Positions 22,005 through 32,690 of a DNA stretch of 64,000 bases are shown in pieces. The position numbers and the translations under genes were made by a program. Origin of the DNA: Poecilobothrus nobilitatus (Eukaryota; Arthropoda; Insecta; Diptera; Dolichopodidae); assembly GCA_947095535.1 (NCBI GenBank), contig OX352772.1:168540613-168604612 (forward strand), read 5' to 3'. Position 1 is the first letter of the stretch. Every line of letters starts with the position of its first letter. The notes under the pieces were generated by a model that saw only the letters and a list, made by a program, of their open reading frames with translations, was not told the origin of the DNA and made no database searches.

Positions 22005-22780
22005 GAGTGGCTCATATATTATAATAGATAATCTTTGATTTAAATATTAAAATGTGCCTTGTCTATATGAGCGTTTGAATATTTTTTACCTTGCTTTCTC
22101 TTATACATATGTATATAGATATACAATTTAAATTTCTCATTTCACTATAAAGTAATTAGTTTTATATAAAAATGTCAAACTTTCATCTTTTTATTAATTA
22201 TATAATATATATGTATGTATATTAGCATGCAGTTAAATAATGGTTAATATTACATTAACATTATTAAACTACATATTTGAGTTGAACTCTTTTTTACTAA
22301 ATTAATGCATTTTTCTACAACAAAAAAGTCTATTTGCAAAATTAGGTACAAGTAGGTACATTCTATTTTCTTAATTTTTATTCACATGCACTGTGTATTG
22401 GGCAACACTACATACATATAAAAATAACACTACATATATATTTTTATGATATAATTTTGGGTACCAAAATGAATGCGTTTGTTTTTGAGTATAATGTGTT
22501 AGGTTAGACTTTAGAGGCATACTGAAATTGCGTATATACGGGTACACAAATGAATATTCAAATTACTTGAATTTTAATATGTTTTGATTTCAAATATGTG
22601 TTTTTTTTTTTTAAATTAATTTTTCGTACATGATGAATTATTTTACTAAAGGTATATATGAGTTAGTAAAAAAATTTTGTAGTCACGTGGTTATTGCAAC
22701 TACTTATTGACACTGTAGACAGCAATACATACTTTGAATTTAACCAAAGATTATCTATTGCAATAAGATGAGCCACTCTC
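22005..22780. repeat. Inverted pair of ~40-bp arms, possible MITE
   Basis: GAGTGGCTCAT followed by a TATT-type segment and ATAGATAATCTTTG (22005-22044) recurs inverted at 22738-22780 with roughly 34 of 40 matches. A third, direct copy of the inner part (CATCTTATTGTAATATATAA) lies at 23016-23045. This could be a ~780-bp non-autonomous element with terminal inverted repeats, but no target duplication was found. Confidence 0.4.
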
Positions 22781-23406
22781 ACTACGTGACCAAATCAAAG
22801 TATGTATTTGAATTTATTTAAATTTATTTTGTGTTTTGCACTTTCGACACACTCTGCTAAATAGTGAGATTTCATATACCAAATCGTTTCATATCAGTTT
22901 TTGTCTTCTTTTCACATGATAAAATCTTATTACCATCTATTTCTTTCAATTTTGTTGTTTTTTTTTGTTTTTTGCTTTTTCGAGTAGCATAATAAAATTT
23001 GATCATTTTGACCCCATCTTATTGTAATATATAATCTTTGGTTAAGTTAATGTTCGATTTACCAACTACTCTTAACTACTCTTTTCGTGTAAAAGGAACG
23101 CAAACAATATTTATTATACATTGTCGTTTTATTGCAGGAATTTTTTTGCTCATAAAAACAAATGTCAAATGTCAAATGTCAATTGTCAATGTCAACCACA
23201 CCAATACTCAATACAATATTATGAAATATAAAATTATTGATTGTTCTATTTTTAACAACTTTTATTGAACTTACTCGTGATTAAAGGAATCGTGGAATCT
23301 TGCAAGCTATTTTAGACACACTTCCCCTTGAGCTAGAGATTTGAAATGTTGGACATAGTTTAGATTCCGGTGACAATACATTATTATTATTATTATTTAT
23401 TAATTC

Positions 23407-23430
23407 CCGTCATATATAAATATATGACGG
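23407..23430. repeat. Perfect short hairpin
   Basis: CCGTCATATAT, a two-base AA loop, then the exact inverse ATATATGACGG. An 11-bp stem in otherwise plain AT-rich DNA, next to an ATT microsatellite. Confidence 0.8.
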
Positions 23431-24312
23431 AAAAATTTCCAACCTTTCCTTCTCAGTGACAATACATGATTCTAAAATAATAATACCAAAAAACAGTAGA
23501 GAAGTTAACTAAATTAGCAAACTAAAATGTTCATACAAAGATATTACAGATATGTTAACAGAATTATTACAGAGTAAAATAAAAATATGAAATTCGCCTT
23601 GACATATGTGTGTTTGTTGTTGCCTTTTAATTTGCTATAGATAAAAGTAAATGTATACATAATCATCATCATCATCATTATTATACAAATACGCCAGCAT
23701 TGTTTTTGGGTACCTTTTCAGAGAAAACTACTGGGACGATTTACATGCTTTATGCATCATTAAAAAGAATGAGGAGAGGAAAAACAAAATATATTTTTAT
23801 ATTTTTGATCGGGGTGGTAGTTTAGAAAATACAGCTTATAAAAATTTCGAGCCCCATATGAATTTTTTTACACAACTTTCTATGTTTTAATTTCTATTGA
23901 GTAATTCCGTAAATGAAAAGTTTCGGAAGCTCTTTGTATAATACATACATAATACATATATGTTGGTATATATAATATTTTGTAAATGTGGTGGCATAAA
24001 ATTTTTGGGGAGTATTTTAAATCAAAATTATGATTTACGAATTTAATTTTTTGTATAGAAATAACCAATTGCATATTTTTTTAACCACCAAATGCATGTA
24101 AGTATATATGTGATTTTATTTAAACATAAAATGTTTACTCAGGGGCGTGTGGGTACACATTCATAAAATTTGACAATATACTTTTTATAAAAAAAAAAAA
24201 TCAGTAAATAAAATTTTACAAAAAAATGTATTCTATTTTATATGCTTTTATATTAACTCGTCGCTGTCGGTTTATTTATTTATTTATTTGTCATTCTGTC
24301 ACGCTTTTTATT

Positions 24313-26078
24313 ATACCCGTATGAACTATTTTCAAGGGTATAATAAATTTGCCATTACGTTTGTGACACCTTAAAGGAGTCGAGCTAGATATAGTGTCAA
24401 AGGTATGGATCGGCTCAGAATCGAATTCTGAGTCGATTAAGCCATGTACGTCCGTCCGTCCGTCCGTCCGCACGATAACTCAAAAAAATAAAGGAGCTAG
24501 GAGGCTGAAATTTTTTTTACGTCACTTTTGCAAAATTGTTAGTTTTGCTATTTAAATCCAACATTTTCGGTCGGCGGGTTCGAGTAGCTGCCATACAACT
24601 TCTATCTTTATATAGTAAAGAAGTGTCGAGTTATATGCCAACAACTTTTGTAAAATTTGTTTGGCCTAGAACAGCCGGTTCAGGCTTCTTGCACCTCTTG
24701 GAAGTTAATAAAGCTAGTCGTCTGAAATCTTGCAAATGATGATCAAGTTTTACGGCAACAACTTCTACAAAATTTGGTTGTGCTGGTGCGACGGGTTCGG
24801 GTAGCTGCCATACAAAATCTCTTTTTAAATGAAAAGAACTCAGTGTCCGTCCGCACGATAACTCAAAAAATAGAGGAGGTAGGAGGCTGAAAATTTTTTT
24901 ACGTCACTTTTGTAAAATTGTTAGTTTTGCTATTTAACTCCAGCATTTTCTGTCCCCGGGTTCGGGTAGCTGCCATACAACGTCTTTCTTTAAATAGAAA
25001 TAACCCAGTGTCTGTTCAATCTAGGTATCTGCAATTTTGCGAATGATGATCGAGTTTTATGGCAACAACTTCTACAAAGTTTGGTTGTGGTGGTGTGACG
25101 GGTTCGGGTAGCTGCCATACAAAATCTCTTTTTAAATGAAAGAACTCAGTGTCCGTCCGCACTATAACTCAAAAAATAGAGGAGCTAGGAGGCTGAAAAT
25201 TTTTTTACGTTACTTTTGTAAAATTGTTAGTTTTGCTATTTAACTCCAGCATTTTCGGCCGCCGGGTTCGAGTAGCTGCCATACAACGTCTTTCTTTAAA
25301 TGGAAATATCCCAGTGTCTATTCAATCTAGGTATGTGCAATTTTGCGAATGATGATCAAGTTTTATGGCAACAACTTTTACAAAATTTGGTTGTGGTGGT
25401 GTGACGGGTTCGGGTAGCTGCCATACAAAATCTCTTTTTAAATGAAAGAACTCAGTGTCCGTCCGCACGATAACTCAAAAAATAAAGGAGTTAGGAGGCT
25501 GAAATTTTTTTTACGTCACTTTTACAAAATTGTTAGTTTTGCTATTTAACTCCAGCATTTTCAGCCGCCACGTTCGAGTAGCTGCCATACAACTTCTTTC
25601 TTTAAATGGAAATAACCCAGTGTCTATTCAATCTAGGTATCTGAAATTTTGCAAATGATGATCGAGTTTTATGGCAACAACTTCTGTAAAATTTTGTTGT
25701 AATGATATGACAGGTTCGGATAGTTGCCATACAACTTCTCTTTTTAAATGAAAATAACTCAGTGTCTATTGAAGCTAGCTATCTGAAATTTAGTGAAAAA
25801 GTGTCGAGTTGCATGCCAAAAACTTTTGTAAAATTTGAATGGTCTAAAGCAGCCGGTTCAGGCTTTTTGCATTTCTTGGAACTTAATGAAGCTAGGCGCA
25901 ATAGATTCGGGTAGCTATCATACAACTGCACAATTTACATAAATATATCTCTGTAGTTCGGTACTAAAACTCTGAATGTTTTTAAAAGATGATCAAGTTT
26001 TATAGAAACAGGATATATTACGTTCATACGGGTATCCCAGAGTTGACACAGTCTACTCTACTGCACTCTTCCTCGTTA
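24313..26078 (+). mobile_element. DINE-1-like element, family C
   Basis: Starts ATACCCGTATGAAC (24313-24326) and has the exact inverse GTTCATACGGGTAT at 26022-26035. Beyond it lies a subterminal hairpin (AGAGT 26039-26043, ACTCT 26055-26059) and a CTCTTCCTCGTTAT terminus. A hairpin partner GGGTATA follows the 5' end, then a leader (GTCGAGCTAGATATAGTGTC, GTATGGATCGGCTCAGAATC) clearly related to family B, and a (GTCC)n run at 24449-24468. The body is a 307-bp tandem array. The same architecture as families A and B, with different body sequence. No coding capacity. Confidence 0.85.
24471..25780 (+). repeat. Tandem array, ~307-bp unit, in DINE-C
   Basis: CGATAACTCAAAAAATA or a close variant lies at about 24471, 24853, 25160 and 25466 (spacings 382, 307, 306). 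Units include TTGCTATTTAACTCCAGCAT, GGGTTCGGGTAGCTGCCATA and TTTTATGGCAACAACTT. Each unit itself holds two related halves around GTAGCTGCCATACAA, so the array is a repeat of a repeat. Confidence 0.85.
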
Positions 26079-26089
26079 TATTCGTAATC

Positions 26090-26870
26090 TGTTAGCAACA
26101 TTTGTAAGTATTGTATGGTGCAGAGGAAAGTGTACAGGTTTCAAGGTGGGGGTCATGTTGTTCGAATCCAGTTTACATGCAACTTTTTTTTTTTTTTAAC
26201 TATCTATTCATCAACATTTTTTGAATAAAATATGTATATATTTTGTATATATGAATTTGAAACTTACATTTTTATCTCTAAATTCATGCATACAATACAC
26301 ACGCAATATATTTTTGATCTTTTCTCCTATAATAGTATATTTTTATGTATGTTGCTACATTATTTTGTTTACAACATTTGTTTAGTATTTAAATCAAAAT
26401 ATTTGCTGTCAACATTCTTTAATGCATATTGAATATGCATGGTTAAAAATTAAGATTTTATGTTCGTAATATGTTCATTAAATATTTAAGTGTTGTATAG
26501 TGCAGCGGAGAGGTTAGAGGTTTTGAAAGCAAGGGTAATTTGTTTCGAATCCAATTTGTGTACAAACATTTTTTTTTTTTGTTAACTGTATTCATCAACA
26601 TTTTTTTAATAAAATTTTATGTATAATATACACATATTATTTGATCTTTCCTCCTATAAATAATTTAGTTCAATCAATCTTGATGTGCACATGTATTTTA
26701 TATTAGAATTTAGCAAAACACAAAATATATAGGTACAATATTTTTATGTTGCTAAATTATTTTGTTTTAAAACATTTGTTTAGGATTTAAATCAGAATAT
26801 TTGTTGTCAACATTCTTTATTGCATATTGAATATGCATGGCGTTAAAAATTAATGTTTTATGTGTTTTAT
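26090..26870 (+). repeat. Tandem pair with tRNA-like A and B boxes
   Basis: Two diverged copies, about 26090-26465 and 26466-26870. Each has an A-box-like motif (TGGTGCAGAGG 26116-26126; TAGTGCAGCGG 26498-26508). A B-box-like motif follows (GTTCGAATCC 26160-26169; TTTCGAATCC 26543-26552), with 33-34 bases between the boxes, which is normal for a tRNA promoter. Then comes a T run of 12-14, which would end RNA polymerase III transcription. Both copies end with the palindrome GCATATTGAATATGC. I could not fold a convincing acceptor stem or anticodon arm, so this is more likely a tRNA-derived SINE-like or degenerate tRNA unit than a working tRNA. Confidence 0.5.
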
Positions 26871-26985
26871 TTAGGAACATTTATTATGTCTATTGTGTAT
26901 ATAGATATACATATAAAATTTCATTCAAAATAATTCCAATTGCCAAATTCAAACTACATACATACATAATATAGTTTTGTATGTA

Positions 26986-27289
26986 AGTTAATAAAAAGAA
27001 TTATTCATTTTCAAAAAAAAAAAAATAAATTTTTTGTTAAACCTTTTTGTTACAGATCGATTTTATAACTGAATTACAAATTCTTTTCTTAAGACTAAAA
27101 ACTTATTTTCTACTTGCAACATATGAATCGGCAACGTGACATTGTGTTTATTGTAGACATAGCGTCAGCATAAATTATCGCATGAAATATTTTGTTGGAA
27201 TTTTATGGGAACGAATTAATTGTTGTAATTTTGTTAACTTCAGCATAATTTTATGTTAAGTGAATTTTAAAAAATAATTTTCGTTAACT
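26986..27289 (-). repeat. Errantivirus 3' LTR
   Basis: 304 bp, AGTTAATAAAAAG ... TTTCGTTAACT on the + strand. Nearly identical to 34110-34411. Confidence 0.93.
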
Positions 27290-27300
27290 CTTCCCCCTTT
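27290..27300 (-). other. Polypurine tract
   Basis: On the - strand AAAGGGGGAAG lies directly before the 3' LTR. It is the expected plus-strand primer position for reverse transcription. Confidence 0.85.
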
Positions 27301-27432
27301 AAAATATTGATTGTCCCAATCAATTAGAAATATGGAACATCGTTAAAATTGATTTGTTGAAAGCTGTTATCTTGTCTTGGTGTAATGTTATTAACTGTGT
27401 GGGTTTCAGATTGTGGTTCTTCCTTTTTTTGA

Positions 27433-28490
27433 TCATGTAAGGCAGTAATCGTTATATTCTGTTTTTGAGGCAAATGTTGGTTGTATTTTGTTGCATGTTG
27501 CTTCTGAACTCTTCAGTAGCTTGGCGACACAGCTGGTGTTGGTTAAATCGACGAGGTCATTAATGTTGCAGATAGAAAGAAAGTTATGTGTTTTACATTT
27601 ATTATTTCTTAAACCTAAAATTTTGTTTTCAAATTTTATTATATTTTCGTACCATATTTCTATAGCTAAATTTTTATTTTTGATTGGTTTTAACATGAGT
27701 TTTTGATAATTTTGAATATCCGTAATAGGAATATTTACAATGTATAAAATTCATTTTGAATTTGATATTACTTTTACTTCTGAATAATTAAGTGCTTCTT
27801 CAATAGTTAAAAAATTTATATTTTCTTTTGTTAATGTTTAAATAGTAATATTAATTTCTTCTTTACTTAATATTAAGGAATTAATGAGACCTAATTTGGC
27901 CCAATGAATAGCATAATTAACATTTTTTAATTCATCTTTTAATATACTTAATCTAAATTGAATGCCCATAATAATTTCATTGTTTATTTGAACATCTGTT
28001 TCTAACAATTTGTTTATTTTATTTGCTAATTTAGTAATATAATTTATTCTTTTTTCATATAAACTGTTTATTATAACCTGATTATTATTATTTTCTAATA
28101 GATTTTTCATTTTTTGTTCAATTGTTATTAAATCTTCATGATCGGGGTATCCAGCAAGCCATTTCCAAGCTGATCCTAAAAAATCTAAAGATCTTTTTAA
28201 TTTTTAAATTTTTAAATTTTCAATCATATTTGTAATTTGTTCGATTTCATTGAATAGGATTGGGTAAAGGGTATGATAACTATTAGGGTCTGTGTTTAGT
28301 TGTTTCTGCATATTTCTGATGAATTCTTCCTATTTATCTAGATCTATTGCATGAATAATTTTGAAGTTTCCAGTTTGTATTTTTGCTATTCCGACATCTA
28401 TGGCTACTAAGTGAGAGTTAGAAAAATCTAGTATTTGAACTTCTCCAACTACGAGAGAGTTGAAAAACCTAAAAAGAAGAAAAAAAAATG
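27433..28490 (-). pseudogene. env: Errantivirus env-like gene, decayed
   Basis: Located between pol and the 3' LTR, where errantiviruses carry env. Two open pieces are visible (28110-27838, about 90 aa; 27696-27433, about 87 aa). Decayed sequence upstream (about 28470-28120) includes IVSSK-free text such as GEVQILDFSNSHLVAIDVG and SAWKWLAGYPDHEDL. These are typical of the N-terminal half of gypsy-type envelope proteins, which are related to baculovirus fusion proteins. Several stops and frameshifts lie between pieces, and no membrane anchor remains before the LTR, so the gene is much shorter than usual. No functional envelope can be made from it as it stands. Confidence 0.7.
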
Positions 28491-28508
28491 TTTGGATTAG
28501 TTTTTTAT

Positions 28509-30764
28509 TTATTTTTTATGTATAACTTTTCTGGATTGTGTTTTAACTGTTGTTTGGTTATTTTCGGTAACTATTTCCCTTTGGTATTTTGGAGAGAGTT
28601 TAGAGCCTAATCTTTTGTTCTTCTTAACATAGATAACATCTCCTACGTTATAGTTTTTTATGGGTTGACGCTCTTTATTATGATTTTTTAAATCTATTTC
28701 CTGTTTTGTTTTTAATTTTTCTATATTGTCTTTCCGAGCTTTTTCAAAGTGAGCAGGATCAGAGTATACATTTCTGCCAAAGAAAACTTCTACTGGCTTC
28801 CGTCCTGTAGTAGAATGTATGGAATAATTGTACTCGTTGACTGATCTTTCTATTAGTTCTAGGAATGACTCATGAGTGTTTTCTGTTTTTAAGCACCTCA
28901 TGATTTTTAATAGGGTGGAATGAAAACGCTCCACTTGCCCATTTACTTGGCTGGAGTATGGGGGCGTCGTGTAGATTTTTATACCAAGTTCGTCTTCCAG
29001 CATAAATTTTTCGTTATCGAATACGATTATTTCAGGCAATCCGAATGAAAAGAGTATTTCCCTGAGTGGCCGTTTGATATCTTCTACGGCTTTGGACTTG
29101 ATAATTTTGAATTGAGCATATTTCGAAAATTTATCCATAGATATAAATATATCTATGTGAACAATGTGACCAGGATATTGTGGAATCGGCATTTTCCTTA
29201 GCTCAGGCTTGTTTGGATGCCTGTCATATTTGTTCTCTTTGCATGTGGTGCATTTCTTGACGATTTTATCTATTTTACTTGACATGGCTGGAAAATAATA
29301 ATTTTCTAAAATTTGCATCTTGTTTTTATTTGTGTTACTGTGAGCTCTTGTGTGCGTCTTGATTATTAGGTCTTCTTGATCTTGCTCGTTTGTAACATCC
29401 TGTACCTGTTTCTGGGTGAATCGAATCCTATAGTTGGCACGCAACACTTTGATATATATTTCCTGACATATTTCCTGAATTTTACCCATTATTTTCTCGT
29501 CTGTTTTAATACAATTTATTACCGAAGGGTTTAATCTCTGTTTCAGATATTTGGTCAGGTTTTCTTGATTAAAATTTGTATCTGTTATACTATGACGGTG
29601 ATATGTGGGAAAAACTATTTGGAATTGGTAGGTGGTGTTATTGTCTATTTTGAAAAAGATTTGATTTTTGAAAACGTTGATAGGTGTTCCTACACTAGGT
29701 ATTAGGTTTTGTGATGAGCTTTCGTCGCTGTGTTCTGTGCTTGTCATTTCGTTAATTTGAGGAGGTCTTGAGAGAGCGTCCGCTACTACATTTGCTTTCC
29801 CTGATTTATAGTGGAGTTCATAGTTATACTCCTCTAGTATTGCCTTCCATCTCTTCATTTTTGCGTTGTTGTTTTTGTTACTTAGTGCGTAGGTCAACCG
29901 TTGATGGTCTGTAAATATTTCCACTTTAGCTGATCCATATAGATAATTCCGAAGCGAATTTAGAGCCCAAATAATGGCAAGTAGCTCTTTTTCGTTCGCT
30001 GCATAATGTTCCTCTGCTTTGTTAAGCGTCCTAGAAATAAATGTTATACGCCTTCCGTCTTGGCTCAACACCGCACCTAAGGCATGATTTGACGCATCTG
30101 TATTTAGTTGAAAATGTTTTTTAAAATCAGGATATGTTAGAATTACGTCCTTTGAAATAAGTGAGCTTTTGATTTTTTTAAAGGATTCCATAGCTTCGTC
30201 GCCAAATTCTATAATCTTTTTGGCAGATGTCTTTTTCGACGAACGTCCATCCTCCCCCCTTAAAAGATTTGGAAGGGGTTTCGCTAACTTGGCGTAATCC
30301 TTTACGAATCTTCGATAATATCCGGACAATCCTAAAAATGAGCGGAGATCTTTCAGTGTTTTTGGCTGCGGAAAATTTTGGATTGCATCTACTTTGGCAG
30401 GATTAGTTTTTACACCATCTTCTGTTATTATAAAGCATAAAAATTCAACTTCTGTCTTGAAAAATTCGCATTTGTCCATCTGGACTTTCATGTTGGCATT
30501 TTGGAGAGTCTCAAATATTTCCCTTATATCTTCAATATGTTCTGTTTCGTTCTTACTGAAAATGATTATGTCGTCGATGTATACGTGGCATCTTTTGCCA
30601 ATGTGTTCCCTTAGAATATCATCGAGTGCCCTTTGGAATATTGATGGGGCATTCCGTAGTCCGAAAGGGAGTCGGGTAAACTCGTATTTCCCCTTGTTTA
30701 CCGCAAAAGCAGTTTTTTCGCGATCGGATTCTTTTAACTGGATTTGGTGGAATCCGCTTTTCAA
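28509..30764 (-). CDS. pol: Errantivirus pol, second part: RT palm, RNase H, integrase
   Basis: A 751-aa open frame with no ATG of its own. It is the continuation of pol after a frameshift at about 30765. Visible: RT catalytic YIDD (residues 62-65) and the connection region LRSFLGLSGYYRRF. RNase H follows with Asp223 (NTDAS), Glu259, Asp286 (FTDHQ) and Asp329 (VADALSR). The integrase zinc site is His471, His475, Cys505, Cys508, and the integrase core has Asp538 (HIDIF), Asp583 (FDNEK) and Glu612 (GQVERFH). Spacing around the first two core aspartates looks shorter than usual for the family, suggesting small in-frame deletions. The C-terminal chromatin/DNA-binding tail ends at VIHKK. All expected catalytic residues are present, but the protein cannot be expressed in frame with protease. 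Confidence 0.9.
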   Translation of the reverse strand: MKSGFHQIQLKESDREKTAFAVNKGKYEFTRLPFGLRNAPSIFQRALDDILREHIGKRCHVYIDDIIIFSKNETEHIEDIREIFETLQNANMKVQMDKCEFFKTEVEFLCFIITEDGVKTNPAKVDAIQNFPQPKTLKDLRSFLGLSGYYRRFVKDYAKLAKPLPNLLRGEDGRSSKKTSAKKIIEFGDEAMESFKKIKSSLISKDVILTYPDFKKHFQLNTDASNHALGAVLSQDGRRITFISRTLNKAEEHYAANEKELLAIIWALNSLRNYLYGSAKVEIFTDHQRLTYALSNKNNNAKMKRWKAILEEYNYELHYKSGKANVVADALSRPPQINEMTSTEHSDESSSQNLIPSVGTPINVFKNQIFFKIDNNTTYQFQIVFPTYHRHSITDTNFNQENLTKYLKQRLNPSVINCIKTDEKIMGKIQEICQEIYIKVLRANYRIRFTQKQVQDVTNEQDQEDLIIKTHTRAHSNTNKNKMQILENYYFPAMSSKIDKIVKKCTTCKENKYDRHPNKPELRKMPIPQYPGHIVHIDIFISMDKFSKYAQFKIIKSKAVEDIKRPLREILFSFGLPEIIVFDNEKFMLEDELGIKIYTTPPYSSQVNGQVERFHSTLLKIMRCLKTENTHESFLELIERSVNEYNYSIHSTTGRKPVEVFFGRNVYSDPAHFEKARKDNIEKLKTKQEIDLKNHNKERQPIKNYNVGDVIYVKKNKRLGSKLSPKYQREIVTENNQTTVKTQSRKVIHKK

Positions 30765-31566
30765 CGGTGAAAAGTTTATTTTGGCCTAATTGTGAGAGTA
30801 CCTCGTTTATTTCAGTTATCGGATAACGGTCTGCAATTGTTACGCTGTTTAACTTCCTATAATCGATGACCATTCTGTACTTTTTTTTCGCGCTCGCGTT
30901 CTGTTTCTTAGGCACTATCCAGATCGGTGAGTTGTATGGCGATTTGGATGGTCTCATAATGCCCTCTTTGAGTAATTTTTCGATCTCTTTTTCTACCTCG
31001 TCTTTAAGTGACATTGGGTAAAGGTAGTTCCTGGTATAAATCGGCGAATTTGTGGTAGTACGAATTTCTCCTTTAATTCTCGTTGTGTATGTGAGTTTCT
31101 CGTCTGGTTCGGTGAATAGTCTTGAATATTTTTGTATTCTGGATTTTAATGCTGTTTTTTGTTCGTTACTCATGTGTTGTGTTCTAACTTCTATTGAATT
31201 TACTGCTTGCGTCGGAAATTGTTTAATTTTAATTTTGATTGAGTTTTGTATGGCCATATAATTGTATTTTGTATGAATAACGGCTGAAAGTTGCTTTAAA
31301 CTGTCATTTCCGAGAATGCCATGGAAGGATTTGAGTGTTGGTAGAATGAAAAATTTTAGTCTTATGTTTTTAATCCCAAATAAATTTAATTCGGTGTGGT
31401 GCGTAATTTTAAAATTTCCTGTTACTGAGTTTGCGTAAAAAATTTGTTGATTTGGAATGAGTTTTTCTACAGCGCTGGGTTGTATATAGTTTTTATTTGA
31501 TCCGATATCGATCAAAAATTGCAGTATTTTCCCACTCCTCGTTCTGCATTCGAAATATGGGAGCAA
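30619..31566 (-). pseudogene. pol: Errantivirus pol, first part: protease and RT fingers
   Basis: Frame 31566-30619 codes for the protease and the start of reverse transcriptase. The protease active site reads FLIDIGSNKN (residues 17-26) where retroviral-type proteases have D-T/S-G, so the key Thr is replaced by Ile, probably inactivating. The flap region TGNFKITHHTELNLFG and FHGILGNDSL follow. RT fingers include SKSPYNSPIWIVPKK and RMVIDYRKLNSVTIADRYPI. After LGQNKLFTV, at about 30765, the frame shifts and about 50 residues of wrong-frame sequence follow, while the true continuation lies in the next frame (28509-30764). Seven bases or so seem to be missing at the shift. It lies directly downstream of gag, as expected for a frameshift-expressed pol. 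Confidence 0.88.
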
Positions 31567-31574
31567 GGAGTGCG

Positions 31575-32690
31575 CTAATCTAAAAAATGGATATCGGAAA
31601 GATCGTTAGGTTGGTTGTCCATGTCGGTATTTTCTTCTAAATGGTGTATGTCATCACAGTAATCTTCAAATTTTTGTTCGTACATATTGTCGGTATCTTC
31701 TAAATTTTGGTAGTAATCGTCTATTTCCTCTTGAGTTGTATTTTCGGTATTAATGTGATAGTTTCTTTGTTGTTTAAATCTGTTGGACTGATATTGATTG
31801 TACTCTGGTGGAGGTCTTTTCCCTATTAAATCATTTCCTCTTGGCCTATTCATATAGTTTATTGCCCTGGATTGTTTGCTTAGAGTTGTATCCATCGGTT
31901 CCAGCCGTGGTTGTGGTTTTGGTGCTGTTGGTCTTTGCGGAAATTGTTTTGGCTGAAATCCGTTTGGTCCAAAAAAATTTTATGGAGACGGTCTGTTGGT
32001 GAAGTATCTATTTTCGAATGTATGTTGAATTGGTTGTGGGATGTGTGCTAGTTCGGGATAAAAAGGTATTTGTCTATTTTGATTGAAATGATTTTGACTT
32101 CTTCTAGGTGGAATTCTTGGTGTTATATTTCTGTTCTGGTTGGCTGTTGCATATTTGGAACGATAATTTTGATTTTCTAGTTTTAGGCACAGGTGGAGTG
32201 CTTGTGGAAGATCAATAAGTTATCTAATTCCAAGAAGTTTTGGCAATTCGCCATTTAAACCTCTAATAAAGGTGTCCAGTGCTTTATCTCGGTATGTTTT
32301 TGTCAGTAACAAAAGTGATTCGTTGCTAATCTCCATGCATGCTAGTTTGTTGAGAATGAGTGACATGTAAGAATAAACATCTTGATAGAATTGTGGTATG
32401 GTAGAGTTTCCTTGAACAAGTGTTGTCATCTGGTATTCCAGAGTGCCCAGGTCTCGTTTATCTGCATAGTGGATTGTAAGGCACTTAGAGATGGATTTCC
32501 AGTTTAGTGGTGTGTTATATGACTCTAATGCAATATTTGCGTTTCCAATTATTTTATTCCTTATAACGCTGAGTATCCCAAAATATTTAGGTGTTCCTAC
32601 TAAAGGCTGATAGATTTCCAAGATACGGTCTACGCTCTTCTTCCAGGAACTAAATTGAGCTGGGTCTATAAATTGGGTCTAAATTGAGCT
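31575..32690 (-). pseudogene. gag: Errantivirus gag, two in-frame stops
   Basis: One frame covers 32690-31575. It holds a capsid-like part ([58 protein letters not shown]) followed by a basic Asn/Pro/Arg/Gln-rich nucleocapsid-like region without CCHC knuckles, and an acidic tail (DDYYQNLEDTDN, EENTDMDNQPNDL). It ends just before pol. Stops interrupt it at about 32219 and 31981. Upstream of 32690 the frame decays, so the N-terminus is missing or rearranged. The lack of CCHC knuckles is normal for errantivirus Gag. The strong homology of its acidic tail and the start of pol to 11300-11870 confirms the family. Confidence 0.82.

Larger units (their letters stand above)
21576..24312. other. AT-rich stretch with short inverted repeats only
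   Basis: About 2.7 kb without a supportable gene. It holds an inverted pair (22005-22044 and 22738-22780), a perfect palindrome (23407-23430), a heptamer repeat AAATGTC (about 23161-23185) and ATC/ATT and TTTA microsatellites (23663-23683, 24272-24290). The open frame at 23038-23268 is not recognisable. Confidence 0.55.

Noticed and set aside
26116..26170. A functional tRNA gene
   Set aside because: A and B boxes fit, but no acceptor stem pairs with the expected 5' seven bases, no clear anticodon arm forms, and the second copy has a mismatched B box.
30394..30789. 131-codon + strand frame
   Set aside because: Shadow of the errantivirus reverse transcriptase on the other strand.
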